Assembly: GCF_004353905.1 (NCBI RefSeq)
Contig: NZ_SMOD01000003.1
Span: 186,001 to 250,000, forward strand
Origin: Paraburkholderia guartelaensis
GTDB lineage: Bacteria > Pseudomonadota > Gammaproteobacteria > Burkholderiales > Burkholderiaceae
Length of the DNA stretch: 64,000 bases
Direction: 5' to 3'
In this document: positions 16,767-25,300 of the stretch, one piece after another
Layout of the letters: each line of letters starts with the position of its first letter
How positions within the stretch are numbered: the first letter of the stretch is position 1
Translations under genes and position numbers: made by a program
Notes under the pieces: generated by a model
The model's database searches: none
Told to the model about the DNA's origin: nothing
What the model saw: the letters and a program-made list of their open reading frames with translations, nothing else

Positions 16767-17138
16767 ATGCCTATCGTCAAGAGCAGTTCGCAGGGTGGCC
16801 TCGTTTACTCCACAGACGGCGGGCGGATGTGTCCCGAATGCCGGCGCACGGTCGCAGAATGTATATGCAAGACGATTGCCAGGACACAACCAGCAGGGGA
16901 CAGCGTCGCTCGAGTAGTTCGCGAGACCAAAGGTCGGGGCGGGAAGAGCGTGACGGTCGTGAGAGGATTGGCGCTCGACCCCGTTGCCCTGGCCTCGCTG
17001 GGCAAACAATTGCGCGCCGCCTGCGGCTCGGGTGGAACGGTCAAGGATGGCATGATTGAAGTGCAAGGCGACCATTGTGACCGTATTATCGAAGAGCTCA
17101 AAAAATCCGGTCATCGGGTGAAGCGCGCCGGGGGCTAA
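16767..17138 (+). CDS. SUI1/YciH translation-initiation-factor-like protein
   Basis: A 123-residue protein. Residues about 45-120 form the SUI1 (eIF1-like) fold, with RGGKSVTVVRGL, LGKQLRAACGSGGTVKDGMIEVQGDH and the C-terminal RIIEELKKSGHRVKRAGG. A Cys-rich N-terminal part (C22-x2-C25 and C32-x-C34) may bind zinc and is common in proteobacterial YciH proteins. YciH of Escherichia coli binds the 30S subunit and influences initiation. No Shine-Dalgarno is visible before the ATG, and an in-frame TTG at 16743 would add eight residues. Confidence 0.85.
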   Translation: MPIVKSSSQGGLVYSTDGGRMCPECRRTVAECICKTIARTQPAGDSVARVVRETKGRGGKSVTVVRGLALDPVALASLGKQLRAACGSGGTVKDGMIEVQGDHCDRIIEELKKSGHRVKRAGG

Positions 17139-17443
17139 TTCCTTCGGTTGGCGCAGGCAAAAAGCGCAATCGACCACGCTCGGGCGGTAACACGCCAATA
17201 TCGTCTATCGGGAACGTCATCTCGCAAACGAGCGCTGCCCGTCACTGTCATCCAATCCACCATGGATTGATCCCACCACTCTTTGGGCGTACGGATGACG
17301 ACACAAGCCGCGCGCTACGCTCCGGCCTCGCTGCGAACTAGCGGATAGCGCCAGACAGGATCACCCGCCCGTTCAAACACGTGTGACTTCGGCTGTCGGG
17401 GTCAGGATATTCGCGAGACATCAATCATGCTGAAGAGGGGCAA
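17139..17443. other. Gap without assigned gene
   Basis: On the minus strand about 59 codons are open down to a TAG near 17140 (containing RTPKEWWDQSMVDWM and RYWRVTARAWSIALF). There is no ribosome-binding site and I recognise no family, so I treat it as unassigned; it could be another worn fragment. The right end holds GAGGGG, the ribosome-binding site of the next gene. Confidence 0.3.
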
Positions 17444-18088
17444 ATGAAGAAGGGAAAGACGAAACTCACGCGTCTTGATGCTGAACGACTCTTCGAGGGG
17501 CTTCCCGCCTCGAACGCAACCGTGTCGAGTCGGCCCGAGAACCCATTCGACGCAGGGACGTTCACCGAGACCAGGCGCATCGACGACGAAGCCAAACTCT
17601 GGAAAGACAACCTCATTACGCTCCCGCTAGCGATCGCATTGCCTGCTGGATACGCGTCGATATCCGCCTTGCGCGAGGCGATGGTGCGCGCATGGCGCGT
17701 GAGGTGGGTACGGGAGGAGGGAAGCAAGGTTGTCGCCGAATTTCCTGAGGGATGGACTGCCGTTCGTCCGCAAACTGGCCCCATAGAGTTGCGCGATTCC
17801 ACTGGCGTGGTCCGCGCCCTTTTTGGCTGGGCCGAGGACGCTGAACTCCGGATTCTTCCCAGGTATCTGGTTGAGTCGCAGGCGAACAGTTCAAGCGGGT
17901 TGGGCAGCCTGGTTGTCCGTGATCGAGGAAACGGCCAGATTCTTGAGAGATCGTCAATCTGGTCAGCGAAAACGGGTGCCCATCATCCGGATTGGGGCCG
18001 GCTGTCACTGTGGCTCAGTTCACGTTACCCACAACACGGCGATCCGCTGCGCTACTGGAAGGATTGCGAGGAAAATATCAAAAATTAG
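17444..18088 (+). CDS. Hypothetical protein
   Basis: A 214-residue soluble protein with a good ribosome-binding site (GAGGGG) before its ATG. The N-terminus is basic (MKKGKTKLTR). The middle is mixed alpha/beta with SKVVAEFPEGWTAVRPQTGPIELRDSTGVVRALFGW, and the C-terminus is Trp-rich (HHPDWGRLSLWLSSRYPQHGDPLRYWKD). The EAM/WRVRW and EDAELRILPRYLV stretches suggest a conserved fold, but I do not recognise it. There is no membrane segment or signal peptide. Its convergent neighbour at 18218-18532 is also unknown. Confidence 0.7.
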   Translation: MKKGKTKLTRLDAERLFEGLPASNATVSSRPENPFDAGTFTETRRIDDEAKLWKDNLITLPLAIALPAGYASISALREAMVRAWRVRWVREEGSKVVAEFPEGWTAVRPQTGPIELRDSTGVVRALFGWAEDAELRILPRYLVESQANSSSGLGSLVVRDRGNGQILERSSIWSAKTGAHHPDWGRLSLWLSSRYPQHGDPLRYWKDCEENIKN

Positions 18089-18217
18089 GCGAGTTCTGCG
18101 AGCCCCGTTGCTCGTGCACAAACTACCGTATTCGAAGTTCAGGGCGCGCCGGCAGAGATCGGCGCTTCATTGAGCTTCCGCGTTCGGCACCAGGGCCAGA
18201 TTCGCTCGTCGCGTTCT

Positions 18218-18532
18218 CTATGCGCCTTTCAGCCAGGGCATTTCCACAGGTGACACCACCAATTGTCGGGACTCACGCTCCAGTTCGAAGATGAACCCGA
18301 CGAGGATCATGGAGTCGGCATAGGGAATCGGGAATACGTGAGGATTTTCTGCAGCACGTAGCGGGCGGGTGGGCGTGTCCGCCGTCGTTGCGGCGTTTTC
18401 GCGGACGCTTTCCAGTTCGTCAGCCATTGCCTGCCCACTGACTTTCATGACGCGGCTACGCAGGTCGCTGTAGGGTTCAATGCGCGCCCCGTCTTCATTG
18501 TATTCGGGCACCTCATAGATAAACCAGGACAT
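18218..18532 (-). CDS. Small hypothetical protein
   Basis: A 104-residue protein beginning MSWFIYEVPEYNEDGARIEPY, preceded by GGGAGA. It is acidic and soluble, ends with the strand-like ILVGFIFELERESRQLVVSP, and has no recognisable motif. It is convergent with the unknown gene at 17444-18088, 129 bp apart, with no other partner. Confidence 0.6.
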   Translation of the reverse strand: MSWFIYEVPEYNEDGARIEPYSDLRSRVMKVSGQAMADELESVRENAATTADTPTRPLRAAENPHVFPIPYADSMILVGFIFELERESRQLVVSPVEMPWLKGA

Positions 18533-18990
18533 TTGTCTCTCCCAGAAAAAGGCCGCTATTCTAACAGCGGGGGTAAGCGGCTACCCTGAGCAACCTGGCG
18601 CCGCTGCTTCGATCGTTCATCGTCAAGAGATGACAATGCAACGGGTTACACTGTGATGCAGATGTGGTGCTAGAGATCTCGGCTTGGATTGCTAATCAAT
18701 TCTGGCATCACCGGTTCGGATGATGGTCGAGCAAAATTTGCGTACAGCCGGTAACGGTGTCGCGAGACAGTCCCTGCGTAACATAGGCGTTCGCAGTAGC
18801 GCGGACGGACCATCTGCAATGAGTCGGGTTGTGCCCCGGGCATGAGGGTCGCGCTCCAGACGAATATCGCGCCGGGTCGTAGGGTGCTGTCCTGCCAGTT
18901 GCGGACGTTCAAAGCGCACGTGGCTCAGAAATGAGACAGATCTGCACGTCCGGTCGGCTATCATGCCTGTCCACTCCGAAGTAGCTTCTT
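18533..18990. other. 458-bp gap upstream of the ABC-F gene
   Basis: Two minus-strand frames of 80-90 codons exist but lack ribosome-binding sites and family features, and they overlap each other in different frames, so neither is called. The base composition is lower in GC than in the following gene. The promoter of the ABC-F gene must lie at its right end. Confidence 0.35.
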
Positions 18991-20655
18991 ATGATCTCTG
19001 TCCGTAATCTCACGCTGCGCCGCGGCGTTAATGTCGTGCTCGATCGCGCATCCGTCACCTTCACCCCCGGCGAAAAGATTGGTCTTGTCGGCCGCAATGG
19101 CGCCGGCAAGTCGTCCTTCTTCGGCCTGCTCAATGGCACGCTGCACGAAGACAGCGGCGAGTTCTCGATTCCAGCTGCATGGAGGATGGGCCAGGTCGCG
19201 CAGGAGATGCCGGAGACCGAGCAGGGCGCGACTGACTTCGTCGTCGAGGGTGACACCGTGCTGTTGGCCGCGCAGGCCGAAGTCGCCGCCGCCGAGGCCA
19301 GCGACGACGGCATGCGCATGGCGCACGCCTACATGGCGCTGCACGACGCCGGCGCACACGACGCCCCCGCACGTGCCCAGGCGCTGATCCTGGGCCTTGG
19401 CTTCACTGCTGCGCAGCTCGACCAGCCGGTCAACAGTTTCTCCGGCGGCTGGCGCATGCGGCTGCAACTGGCGCGCGCGCTGATGTGCCCGTCCGACCTG
19501 TTGCTGCTCGACGAGCCAACCAATCACCTTGACCTCGACGCGCTGGTCTGGCTGGAAGCCTGGCTCAAGCGCTATCAAGGCACCCTTGTCGTGATCAGCC
19601 ATGACCGCGAATTCCTCGACGCGGTGACGCAGGTGACGGTGCACGTCGACAACGCCAAGCTGGTGCGCTATGGCGGCAACTACAGCAAGTTCGAAGACAT
19701 GCGCGCCGAGCAGCTCGAGTTGCAGCAGGCCGCAATGGCGAGGCAGGCGGACAAGATCGCCCACCTGCAGAAGTTCATCGACCGTTTCAAGGCCAAGGCC
19801 TCGAAGGCAAAGCAGGCGCAGAGTCGCGTCAAGGCGCTCGAACGGATGGAGAAGATCGCACCGGTGCTTGCCGATGCGGAGTTCAACTTCGAGTTCAAGG
19901 AGCCCCTCAACGTCCCGAACCCACTGTTGTCGATGCTGGACGCGAGCTTCGGCTACCCCGCGCCTGCCGGCGCACTGCCGGGCACGCCGCCCACGATCAT
20001 CGTGCGGGGCATCAGCCGTTCCGTGCTGGCCGGGCAGCGCATCGGCATTCTCGGTGCCAACGGCCAGGGCAAGTCGACGCTGGTGAAGACGGTGGCGCAC
20101 GCGCTGGCGCCGATTTCCGGTGAAATCAGCGAAGGCAAAGGCCTGAATATCGGCTACTTCGCCCAGCAGGAACTCGACGTGCTGCGCCCGCTCGACACGC
20201 CGATGGAACACATGATCCGCCTTGCCAGGGACACGCCGGCGCACATGCGCGCCCCCGGCCAGAGTGGCACCGAACAATCGCTTCGCACCTTCCTCGGTAC
20301 GTTCAACTTCAGTGGCGACACGGTCCATCAGGCGGTTAGCACAATGAGCGGCGGCGAAAAGGCGCGGCTCGTGTTGTGCATGATCGTGTGGCAGCGCCCC
20401 AACCTGCTGCTGCTCGACGAGCCTACCAACCACCTCGACCTGGCCACACGCGAAGCGCTAGCCATGGCACTCAACGAATTCGAAGGCACGGTGATGCTGG
20501 TCAGCCACGACCGGGCCCTGCTTCGCGCCGTATGTGATGAGTTCTGGCTGGTCACCAAGGGGGGCGTCGAGCCCTTCGACGGCGATCTGGACGATTATCA
20601 GGCGTTCCTGCGCGACGAAGCCCGTCGCACGCGCGAGCAGGCTGCCGCAGAGTAG
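18991..20655 (+). CDS. ABC-F family ATPase (YheS-like)
   Basis: A 554-residue protein with two ABC domains and no membrane part, as in ABC-F translation factors that act on the ribosome. Domain 1: Walker A GRNGAGKSS near residue 35, signature SGGWRMRL, Walker B LLLLDEPTNHLDLDAL, switch His in VISHDREF. Domain 2: Walker A GANGQGKST near 353, signature SGGEKARL, LLLLDEPTNHLDLAT and VSHDRALL. The linker between them is a charged helix pair (KAKASKAKQAQSRVKALERM). It most resembles YheS, whose role is poorly defined; other ABC-F proteins rescue stalled ribosomes or give antibiotic resistance. The gene stands alone. Confidence 0.92.
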   Translation: MISVRNLTLRRGVNVVLDRASVTFTPGEKIGLVGRNGAGKSSFFGLLNGTLHEDSGEFSIPAAWRMGQVAQEMPETEQGATDFVVEGDTVLLAAQAEVAAAEASDDGMRMAHAYMALHDAGAHDAPARAQALILGLGFTAAQLDQPVNSFSGGWRMRLQLARALMCPSDLLLLDEPTNHLDLDALVWLEAWLKRYQGTLVVISHDREFLDAVTQVTVHVDNAKLVRYGGNYSKFEDMRAEQLELQQAAMARQADKIAHLQKFIDRFKAKASKAKQAQSRVKALERMEKIAPVLADAEFNFEFKEPLNVPNPLLSMLDASFGYPAPAGALPGTPPTIIVRGISRSVLAGQRIGILGANGQGKSTLVKTVAHALAPISGEISEGKGLNIGYFAQQELDVLRPLDTPMEHMIRLARDTPAHMRAPGQSGTEQSLRTFLGTFNFSGDTVHQAVSTMSGGEKARLVLCMIVWQRPNLLLLDEPTNHLDLATREALAMALNEFEGTVMLVSHDRALLRAVCDEFWLVTKGGVEPFDGDLDDYQAFLRDEARRTREQAAAE

Positions 20656-20660
20656 AAGAG

Positions 20661-20681
20661 CGCCTGAGATACCCCCAGGCG
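20661..20681 (+). terminator. Stem-loop after the ABC-F gene
   Basis: CGCCTG and CAGGCG form a perfect 6-bp stem around a 9-base loop, starting five bases after the stop codon. There is no T-run, so termination is uncertain. Confidence 0.35.
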
Positions 20682-20865
20682 GGCGGCGGGCGTTGCATGG
20701 GAGGGGCAGCGCGGGCGTTCGCCAGGGAGTTCAGCAATCGTGCGGACAAGCGCGCTCCAATGACGATGACGTCCCGGAAGCGGGCGTCCACTCGGACCCT
20801 AAAGTTTCGAGCCAGACTGCCGTAACGCTGGGTTGGTTTCCCGGTGCTGAAACATGCGGAGCGGC

Positions 20866-21261
20866 ATGAACAAGAATATGAAAATTATGGTGGTGGATGA
20901 CTTTCCGACGATGCGCCGGATTGTCCGCACCATGTTGAGGGATCTGGGTTATACGAACGTCCACGAGGCGGAGGACGGCTTGATGGGGCTTGCGCATCTG
21001 CGTGCGAGCCCCTTCGATTTTGTCATTACCGACTGGAACATGCCGAATCTCAATGGGCTCGAGATGCTGAAGGAGATTCGCGCCGATGCAAGGCTCGCGC
21101 ACCTTCCGGTGCTGATGGTTACCGCCGAGTCGAAGAAGGAAAACATCATCGCGGCGGCTCAGGCCGGTGCGAACGGCTACGTGGTCAAGCCGTTCCCCGC
21201 GTCGCTCCTCGAGGAGAAGCTGAGCCGAATTGTCGAGAAAATGGGCAAGACTGCAAAGTGA
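20866..21261 (+). CDS. CheY-like single-domain response regulator
   Basis: A 131-residue stand-alone receiver very close to CheY: acidic pair MVVDD near residue 10, acceptor Asp D56 in VITDWNMPN, conserved Thr in LMVTAE, Lys in VVKPF, and helix 4 with [17 protein letters not shown]. CheY-type proteins carry phosphate from CheA to the flagellar motor. Here no che or flagellar gene is near, so it may serve a different kinase or be an extra CheY. ATG 20866 is preferred because GGAG is just upstream; 20854 is possible. Confidence 0.88.
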   Translation: MNKNMKIMVVDDFPTMRRIVRTMLRDLGYTNVHEAEDGLMGLAHLRASPFDFVITDWNMPNLNGLEMLKEIRADARLAHLPVLMVTAESKKENIIAAAQAGANGYVVKPFPASLLEEKLSRIVEKMGKTAK

Positions 21262-21516
21262 AATGAACGAAGCCGGTATTGGCCGAACGCGTCGTAACAT
21301 CGTCTAGACCGTACCGCACGAAGCAGATCTTGCCCAACGTCATCAGTAGGCAGGGAGAGGTACGGAATTCACCCGCCCAGGACGGCAGTTGTGATCGATG
21401 ACGCGCATGGCCGCTTCACTACAAGAAGAGACAAAGCGGCGACCTGTCGTCGAACGGCAGAGATGGGTCGGTCAGCGACCGCCGGCAGACGCGCACACTG
21501 GATCTCCCTTCCCTGT

Positions 21517-21553
21517 GAAGGAGATCATCATGGAAACGCAGAAAGGCTCGTAA
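21517..21553 (+). promoter_or_regulatory. Strong ribosome-binding site and seven-codon leader before the DnaJ gene
   Basis: GAAGGAG (21517-21523) is ideally placed for an ATG at 21530 that encodes only METQKGS before a TAA at 21551-21553. The DnaJ-domain ATG at 21557 follows after three bases. The downstream gene itself has only a weaker AAAGG, inside the leader. Ribosomes finishing the leader could restart on the DnaJ gene, so this looks like a coupling leader. The rest of the gap from 21262 holds no gene. Confidence 0.45.
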
Positions 21554-21556
21554 CCG

Positions 21557-22612
21557 ATGTGGACGCACTACGATAATCTGAAGGTCGCGCGTAACGCACC
21601 GCCTGCCGTCATCAAGGCCGCATACCGCGCGCTAAGTCAGCAATACCACCCGGACAGAAATCCTGCTCCGGATGCGGAGCGCATCATACGCCTCATTAAT
21701 AAAGCCTACGACGTGCTCGGCGACCCCACGCGCCGTGCTGAATATGACCGCGAGCTTGAGGCGCAGGAAAAGGAGGAAAGACTCGCGGCGCAACGAAGGG
21801 CCGCCGCTGCTCGCAAGGACGACGACTCCGCTGCAACCCACGCACCGCCAAGACCATCGCCAACCACCACCTCGCAGCCGCGCCCTGCACCACCGCCGCC
21901 GCCAACCCGGTCCGCCGCCTCGCGGTCCGCCTTGCCGCCCGTGTGGGTGAGACTCCTCCTGTGTGCTGTCCTGTTCGCAATCGGCGTATGGTTTTCATGG
22001 CGAGAAGAGTTGAACACGACTACATCGCACGACGCTCCCGAGGTCGCCAACATTAATTCACCATGGGCGACACCATCGCAGGACCCGTCCCCCGGGGTCG
22101 CCGCACCAGTATCGAGCACGTCAGCCCCCGCGTCCGCGACCATACAGCCTGCCGTTGTACCTGCGACCGTACCGCTTTCCGTCAGTCCTGCGCCCGTCCC
22201 GACTGCTGCGAATCCCACGCCTACTCCGCTTGCCGAAAATCCCGCGCCGGCGCAACCTCCGGTACGACCGTCCGTACATCCCTCGCCGATACGACCTGCA
22301 CCGCCCGCACCAACGCCGACAGACCCGGACGCTGAATTCACGGCGATAGTAAGAAAGCAGGTGCCGGACCTGGACCGGATAATTCGCGATCCCGATTGGA
22401 AGACCTACATGCAATGGCATGAGGGAACGACAACAATTGGCCAGATCGCGAAAGGCGCCGTCGCTCACCGCGACCTTAAAATTCTGTTGAAAATTTTCGA
22501 TACATTCAGGCTCGCGAAGAAAACGGCGATTTCTCGCGGAATGTCGTTTTCTCAACTAATGGAATACGAGGAGCGGCTAATCAAAACACTCCCCGCACAC
22601 AACGCCCAATAG
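21557..22612 (+). CDS. DnaJ-domain membrane protein
   Basis: A 351-residue protein. Residues 1-65 are a J domain (YDNLKVARNAPPAVIKAAYRAL, HPD at 31-33, LINKAYDVLGDPTRRAEYD), so it probably recruits and stimulates an Hsp70. A charged helix follows (about 65-90), then a Pro-rich stretch, one transmembrane helix (LLLCAVLFAIGVWF, about 135-150), a long Pro/Ala/Ser-rich linker, and a folded C-terminal part (about 255-351; FTAIVRKQVPDLDRIIRDPDWKTYMQWHEG). The topology suggests a cytoplasmic J domain and an exported C-terminal domain of unknown function. Leader-dependent translation is possible. Confidence 0.85.
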   Translation: MWTHYDNLKVARNAPPAVIKAAYRALSQQYHPDRNPAPDAERIIRLINKAYDVLGDPTRRAEYDRELEAQEKEERLAAQRRAAAARKDDDSAATHAPPRPSPTTTSQPRPAPPPPPTRSAASRSALPPVWVRLLLCAVLFAIGVWFSWREELNTTTSHDAPEVANINSPWATPSQDPSPGVAAPVSSTSAPASATIQPAVVPATVPLSVSPAPVPTAANPTPTPLAENPAPAQPPVRPSVHPSPIRPAPPAPTPTDPDAEFTAIVRKQVPDLDRIIRDPDWKTYMQWHEGTTTIGQIAKGAVAHRDLKILLKIFDTFRLAKKTAISRGMSFSQLMEYEERLIKTLPAHNAQ

Positions 22613-22813
22613 AGATTCCACATCTCTGCGCGTTCGTCCAGCACTGGACCGACCAGTGCGCGGGATGTTCAACGAATGTAGTGGCTCTTCCGGGCGCAGA
22701 ATCGGCCAGTTTGCGCCGTTCGTGCTTGATGTCTAAATTGCTAACAATGCCTCTGGGCGCGGCGAACTCGTGTTAATGTGGCTAGCACTATAACCGCGCA
22801 AAATAGGCTGAGA

Positions 22814-22951
22814 ATGGGAAGGTGGCTCGCAATCGGTTTAGCTATCGGCGCTGCAGTTGGTGCGGCAAGAGAGAGTATGGGTCTCTGGTTAAGTTTGGGG
22901 GCGGCAGTAGGAGGTGCAATTGGAGCGGGCTCTAAAATGCCGCGTCGATAG
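22814..22951 (+). CDS. Small glycine-rich membrane protein (45 residues)
   Basis: An ATG at 22814 opens a 45-codon frame: a short basic start (MGRWL), then two Gly/Ala-rich hydrophobic segments (AIGLAIGAAVGAA and LWLSLGAAVGGAIGAG) joined by a polar turn, ending in KMPRR. The GxxxG/AxxxG spacing is that of glycine-zipper membrane proteins. Sequences of this kind occur as conserved small proteins in proteobacteria. The ribosome-binding site is weak (AGGCTGAG). Function unknown; it could be a hairpin in the inner membrane. Confidence 0.6.
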   Translation: MGRWLAIGLAIGAAVGAARESMGLWLSLGAAVGGAIGAGSKMPRR

Positions 22952-23090
22952 TCACGCGCCAATGATGCAACAGTTCAATGTCCGCTGTCAGGAGAGTTGA
23001 AGGTCCTCTCAGGGGCGGCAACGGCCTACCGCATCGGGCCGCACGCGGCCAGGACCGGTACAGATATGCCCAACAGCAGACGTCGAACGT

Positions 23091-23762
23091 CTAGGCAAGC
23101 AGCATCAAGGCGTCCGCGAGGGAGAGTACCGCGGTGCGCGACTCGAATGCGGTGGAGAACAGATGCTCATGTACCACCGGATCTGGGTCATAGCAGCAAT
23201 CCTTGACCGTGTAGAGGCGGAAGTCCGCGTCGCTCGCATACGCGACCGATGACAGCACAACGCCGGTCGATGCAATGCCGACCATAATCAGCGTGTCGAT
23301 ACCTTGTGCGAGAAGTCGTGCCTGCAAATCGGTACCGAAAAACACACTGGCCCGGTGTGCAACGACGACCGGTTCGTCTGCACGCCGGCCCAACTCCGGC
23401 GAGGTCTGGTCGTCGATAAAGAGACCGAGTTGCTTGATTCCCTGCCCATTCTTGTTCAGTGCGCTGACTTCCGGATAGCCTGGACTGAAGCGGAGGTTCG
23501 CGAAATAAACGCTGACGCCTTTGGTCCGCGCCGCGTCGCAGAGCTTGCGCGTATTGGCAAGCAAGGCCTGCGCGACTGATGGAAAGAGCCCGAGAATGTC
23601 GGTCTGATAGTGCATGACGAGAAGCGCGGTTTGCGCCGGCGCGATTGCCGGAAGCTGCGAACCCTCATGCCGCGTGGACGCACCGCAATTCTCGCCGTCC
23701 CCGCTACCACTGGGACTCGAGCTGGATGCCATCGCGCCATCTAATGCGTTTTCCTGATTCAC
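23091..23762 (-). CDS. Isochorismatase-like protein lacking the usual catalytic Cys
   Basis: A protein of about 223 residues of the isochorismatase-like (cysteine hydrolase) fold: LLVMHYQTDIL carries the conserved Asp, and VVVAHRASVFFGTDLQARL and MVGIASTGVVLSSVAYASDADFRLYTVKDCC follow. In active members the third block reads GxxTxxCV with the nucleophilic Cys; here the equivalent position is Val, a variant found in a known subgroup. It may use another nucleophile or not be a hydrolase. The N-terminal 35 residues are Ser/Gly-rich. GTG 23762 is chosen for the GGGGG six bases upstream; ATG 23732 and GTG 23774 are alternatives. Confidence 0.75.
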   Translation of the reverse strand: MNQENALDGAMASSSSPSGSGDGENCGASTRHEGSQLPAIAPAQTALLVMHYQTDILGLFPSVAQALLANTRKLCDAARTKGVSVYFANLRFSPGYPEVSALNKNGQGIKQLGLFIDDQTSPELGRRADEPVVVAHRASVFFGTDLQARLLAQGIDTLIMVGIASTGVVLSSVAYASDADFRLYTVKDCCYDPDPVVHEHLFSTAFESRTAVLSLADALMLLA

Positions 23763-23934
23763 GGCTGCCCCCACTCAATATCCGCTGGCGATACGATCGC
23801 CCCCGTTCACAATTCTCCTGTCTTTCGACACGCGGGACGCATTCACAATCGGAGAACGTCGAACGCGGAGAATCATCCCTTGTCAAAACGACGCTTCGCT
23901 GCCGTGGAAATAATACTTGATGGGGGCGGCTACG

Positions 23935-25185
23935 TTAAAAGGTGACCTCCGCGCGAGCTGCCGGGCGTTTCCGGCCATAGGCAAGCATCATCAAAAAGCT
24001 AAGTAGAAAGCTGAACCCACCGACGAGGAGAAGCGCTGTCTCTCCGAATACGGGTAAGAGGTTAGTCAGGAAGCCGGTAACGACCCAGGCGACTGCCATG
24101 ACAGACCCCGCGACACCGAGAGCCCAACCCTGGCGGTCATCCTTGACCGCGTCCGAGAACGCCGTATACATGGTTGTGTAAGCGACCATGTCGAAACAGC
24201 CAACCAGCGTCGCGAGGCACCAGAGCACCACCTCATGCGGAAACAGTGCCGAGAGGATCTGGGATACACCGGCAATCAGCAGTCCTGTCTTCGCAATGTC
24301 GACCACGCCCCAGACGCGCAGCATCAGACGAACGATGAACAGCAACCCGAGCACGAAGGACACGCCGATCAAACCGCTGAACAGACCGAGTTGTGAGCTG
24401 GTGTAGTGGAATTGTGTCTGCAATAGCAGCATGATCGTCTGGAGGTACAGACCGTAACCCACCTGCATCAGAAAGAATACGACCGAAAGAAACGCTACGT
24501 TTCTGTGCAAGGCCGCCTGGTAGATGATGCGCACGGGAAGCAACAGATCGATGTGAGCCTTGCCGCAGGCCGGCACGGTATTCCTGTACGACGCCGCCGT
24601 CCAGGCAGCACAAATCACGGAAAGTGTGCCGACCAGAATGAACGGCGTTCCGTAGTTGAAGAACGGCGCGATTGTTCGGTCGGACATCACTCCGCCCAGC
24701 ACGGGGCCAACGATAACGCCAGCACTGAAGGCGAGCGACATGATGCTCATGTTGTAAGCCTTGTTCTGCGGCGTGCTCATGTCGGTGATAGCCGCTTGCG
24801 CGATTCCCTGGCACCCCGCCATCAGCCCGCTCAACCCTCGGCCGATCAACAGGATCCACACGCTCGGCCAAAGCGCGCCCGTTGCCATGAGGAAGTAGCT
24901 GACGGCCAGGCCTGAGATACATAGATGAAGGATCTTTCGACGGCCGTAGCCGTCAGAAAGCGCACCCATCAATGACGAACCAAAGAACATGAAGAATGGA
25001 TAAATGCCGTATCCCAGGCCGAGATAGAAGTTGCGCAATTGCGGGCTGGTGTCGGTTGCGAGGATGCCAGTCTGTGGATCGCTGAAAATGGCCGACATCA
25101 TGGGATAGACCAGGCCGAAACCCATCGCGTCGATTGCGATTGCGAGGAGGCACGGTCCTAACAGCTTCAGGTTGAGTTTCGACAT
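23935..25185 (-). CDS. MFS transporter (DHA1/TetA-like)
   Basis: A 416-residue major-facilitator protein with about 12 helices. The loop 2-3 motif is MGALSDGYGRRKI (canonical G-x-x-x-D-x-x-G-R-R), and LIGRGLSGLMAGCQGIAQAAITDMS matches helix 4-5 of the TetA/DHA1 proton-antiport drug exporters. It probably exports a small hydrophobic compound. It is divergent from a LysR gene 115 bp away, its likely regulator, with a dyad at 25273-25289 between them. Confidence 0.88.
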   Translation of the reverse strand: MSKLNLKLLGPCLLAIAIDAMGFGLVYPMMSAIFSDPQTGILATDTSPQLRNFYLGLGYGIYPFFMFFGSSLMGALSDGYGRRKILHLCISGLAVSYFLMATGALWPSVWILLIGRGLSGLMAGCQGIAQAAITDMSTPQNKAYNMSIMSLAFSAGVIVGPVLGGVMSDRTIAPFFNYGTPFILVGTLSVICAAWTAASYRNTVPACGKAHIDLLLPVRIIYQAALHRNVAFLSVVFFLMQVGYGLYLQTIMLLLQTQFHYTSSQLGLFSGLIGVSFVLGLLFIVRLMLRVWGVVDIAKTGLLIAGVSQILSALFPHEVVLWCLATLVGCFDMVAYTTMYTAFSDAVKDDRQGWALGVAGSVMAVAWVVTGFLTNLLPVFGETALLLVGGFSFLLSFLMMLAYGRKRPAARAEVTF

Positions 25186-25272
25186 TTGCGCTTTTCGTAG
25201 GCGAGTGGAGGTTGATCGCTACATTAGCGTTGGCCCACGTGACCCCGGTAGCCACTCGCGGTCGATAACACT

Positions 25273-25289
25273 TATCGGAGAAACTGATA
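25273..25289. promoter_or_regulatory. Candidate LysR-binding dyad
   Basis: TATC-N9-GATA inverted repeat in the divergent MFS/LysR promoter region, ending 11 bp before the LysR start. The spacing fits a LysR T-N11-A-type box. Binding is inferred. Confidence 0.35.
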
Positions 25290-25300
25290 GGATTTGCGCC

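Noticed and set aside
18961..20433. 490-codon open frame on the minus strand opposite the ABC-F gene
   Set aside because: It is antisense to a gene with intact Walker and signature motifs. Its translation is His/Arg/Ala-rich without motifs, as expected from the complement of GC-rich coding DNA.
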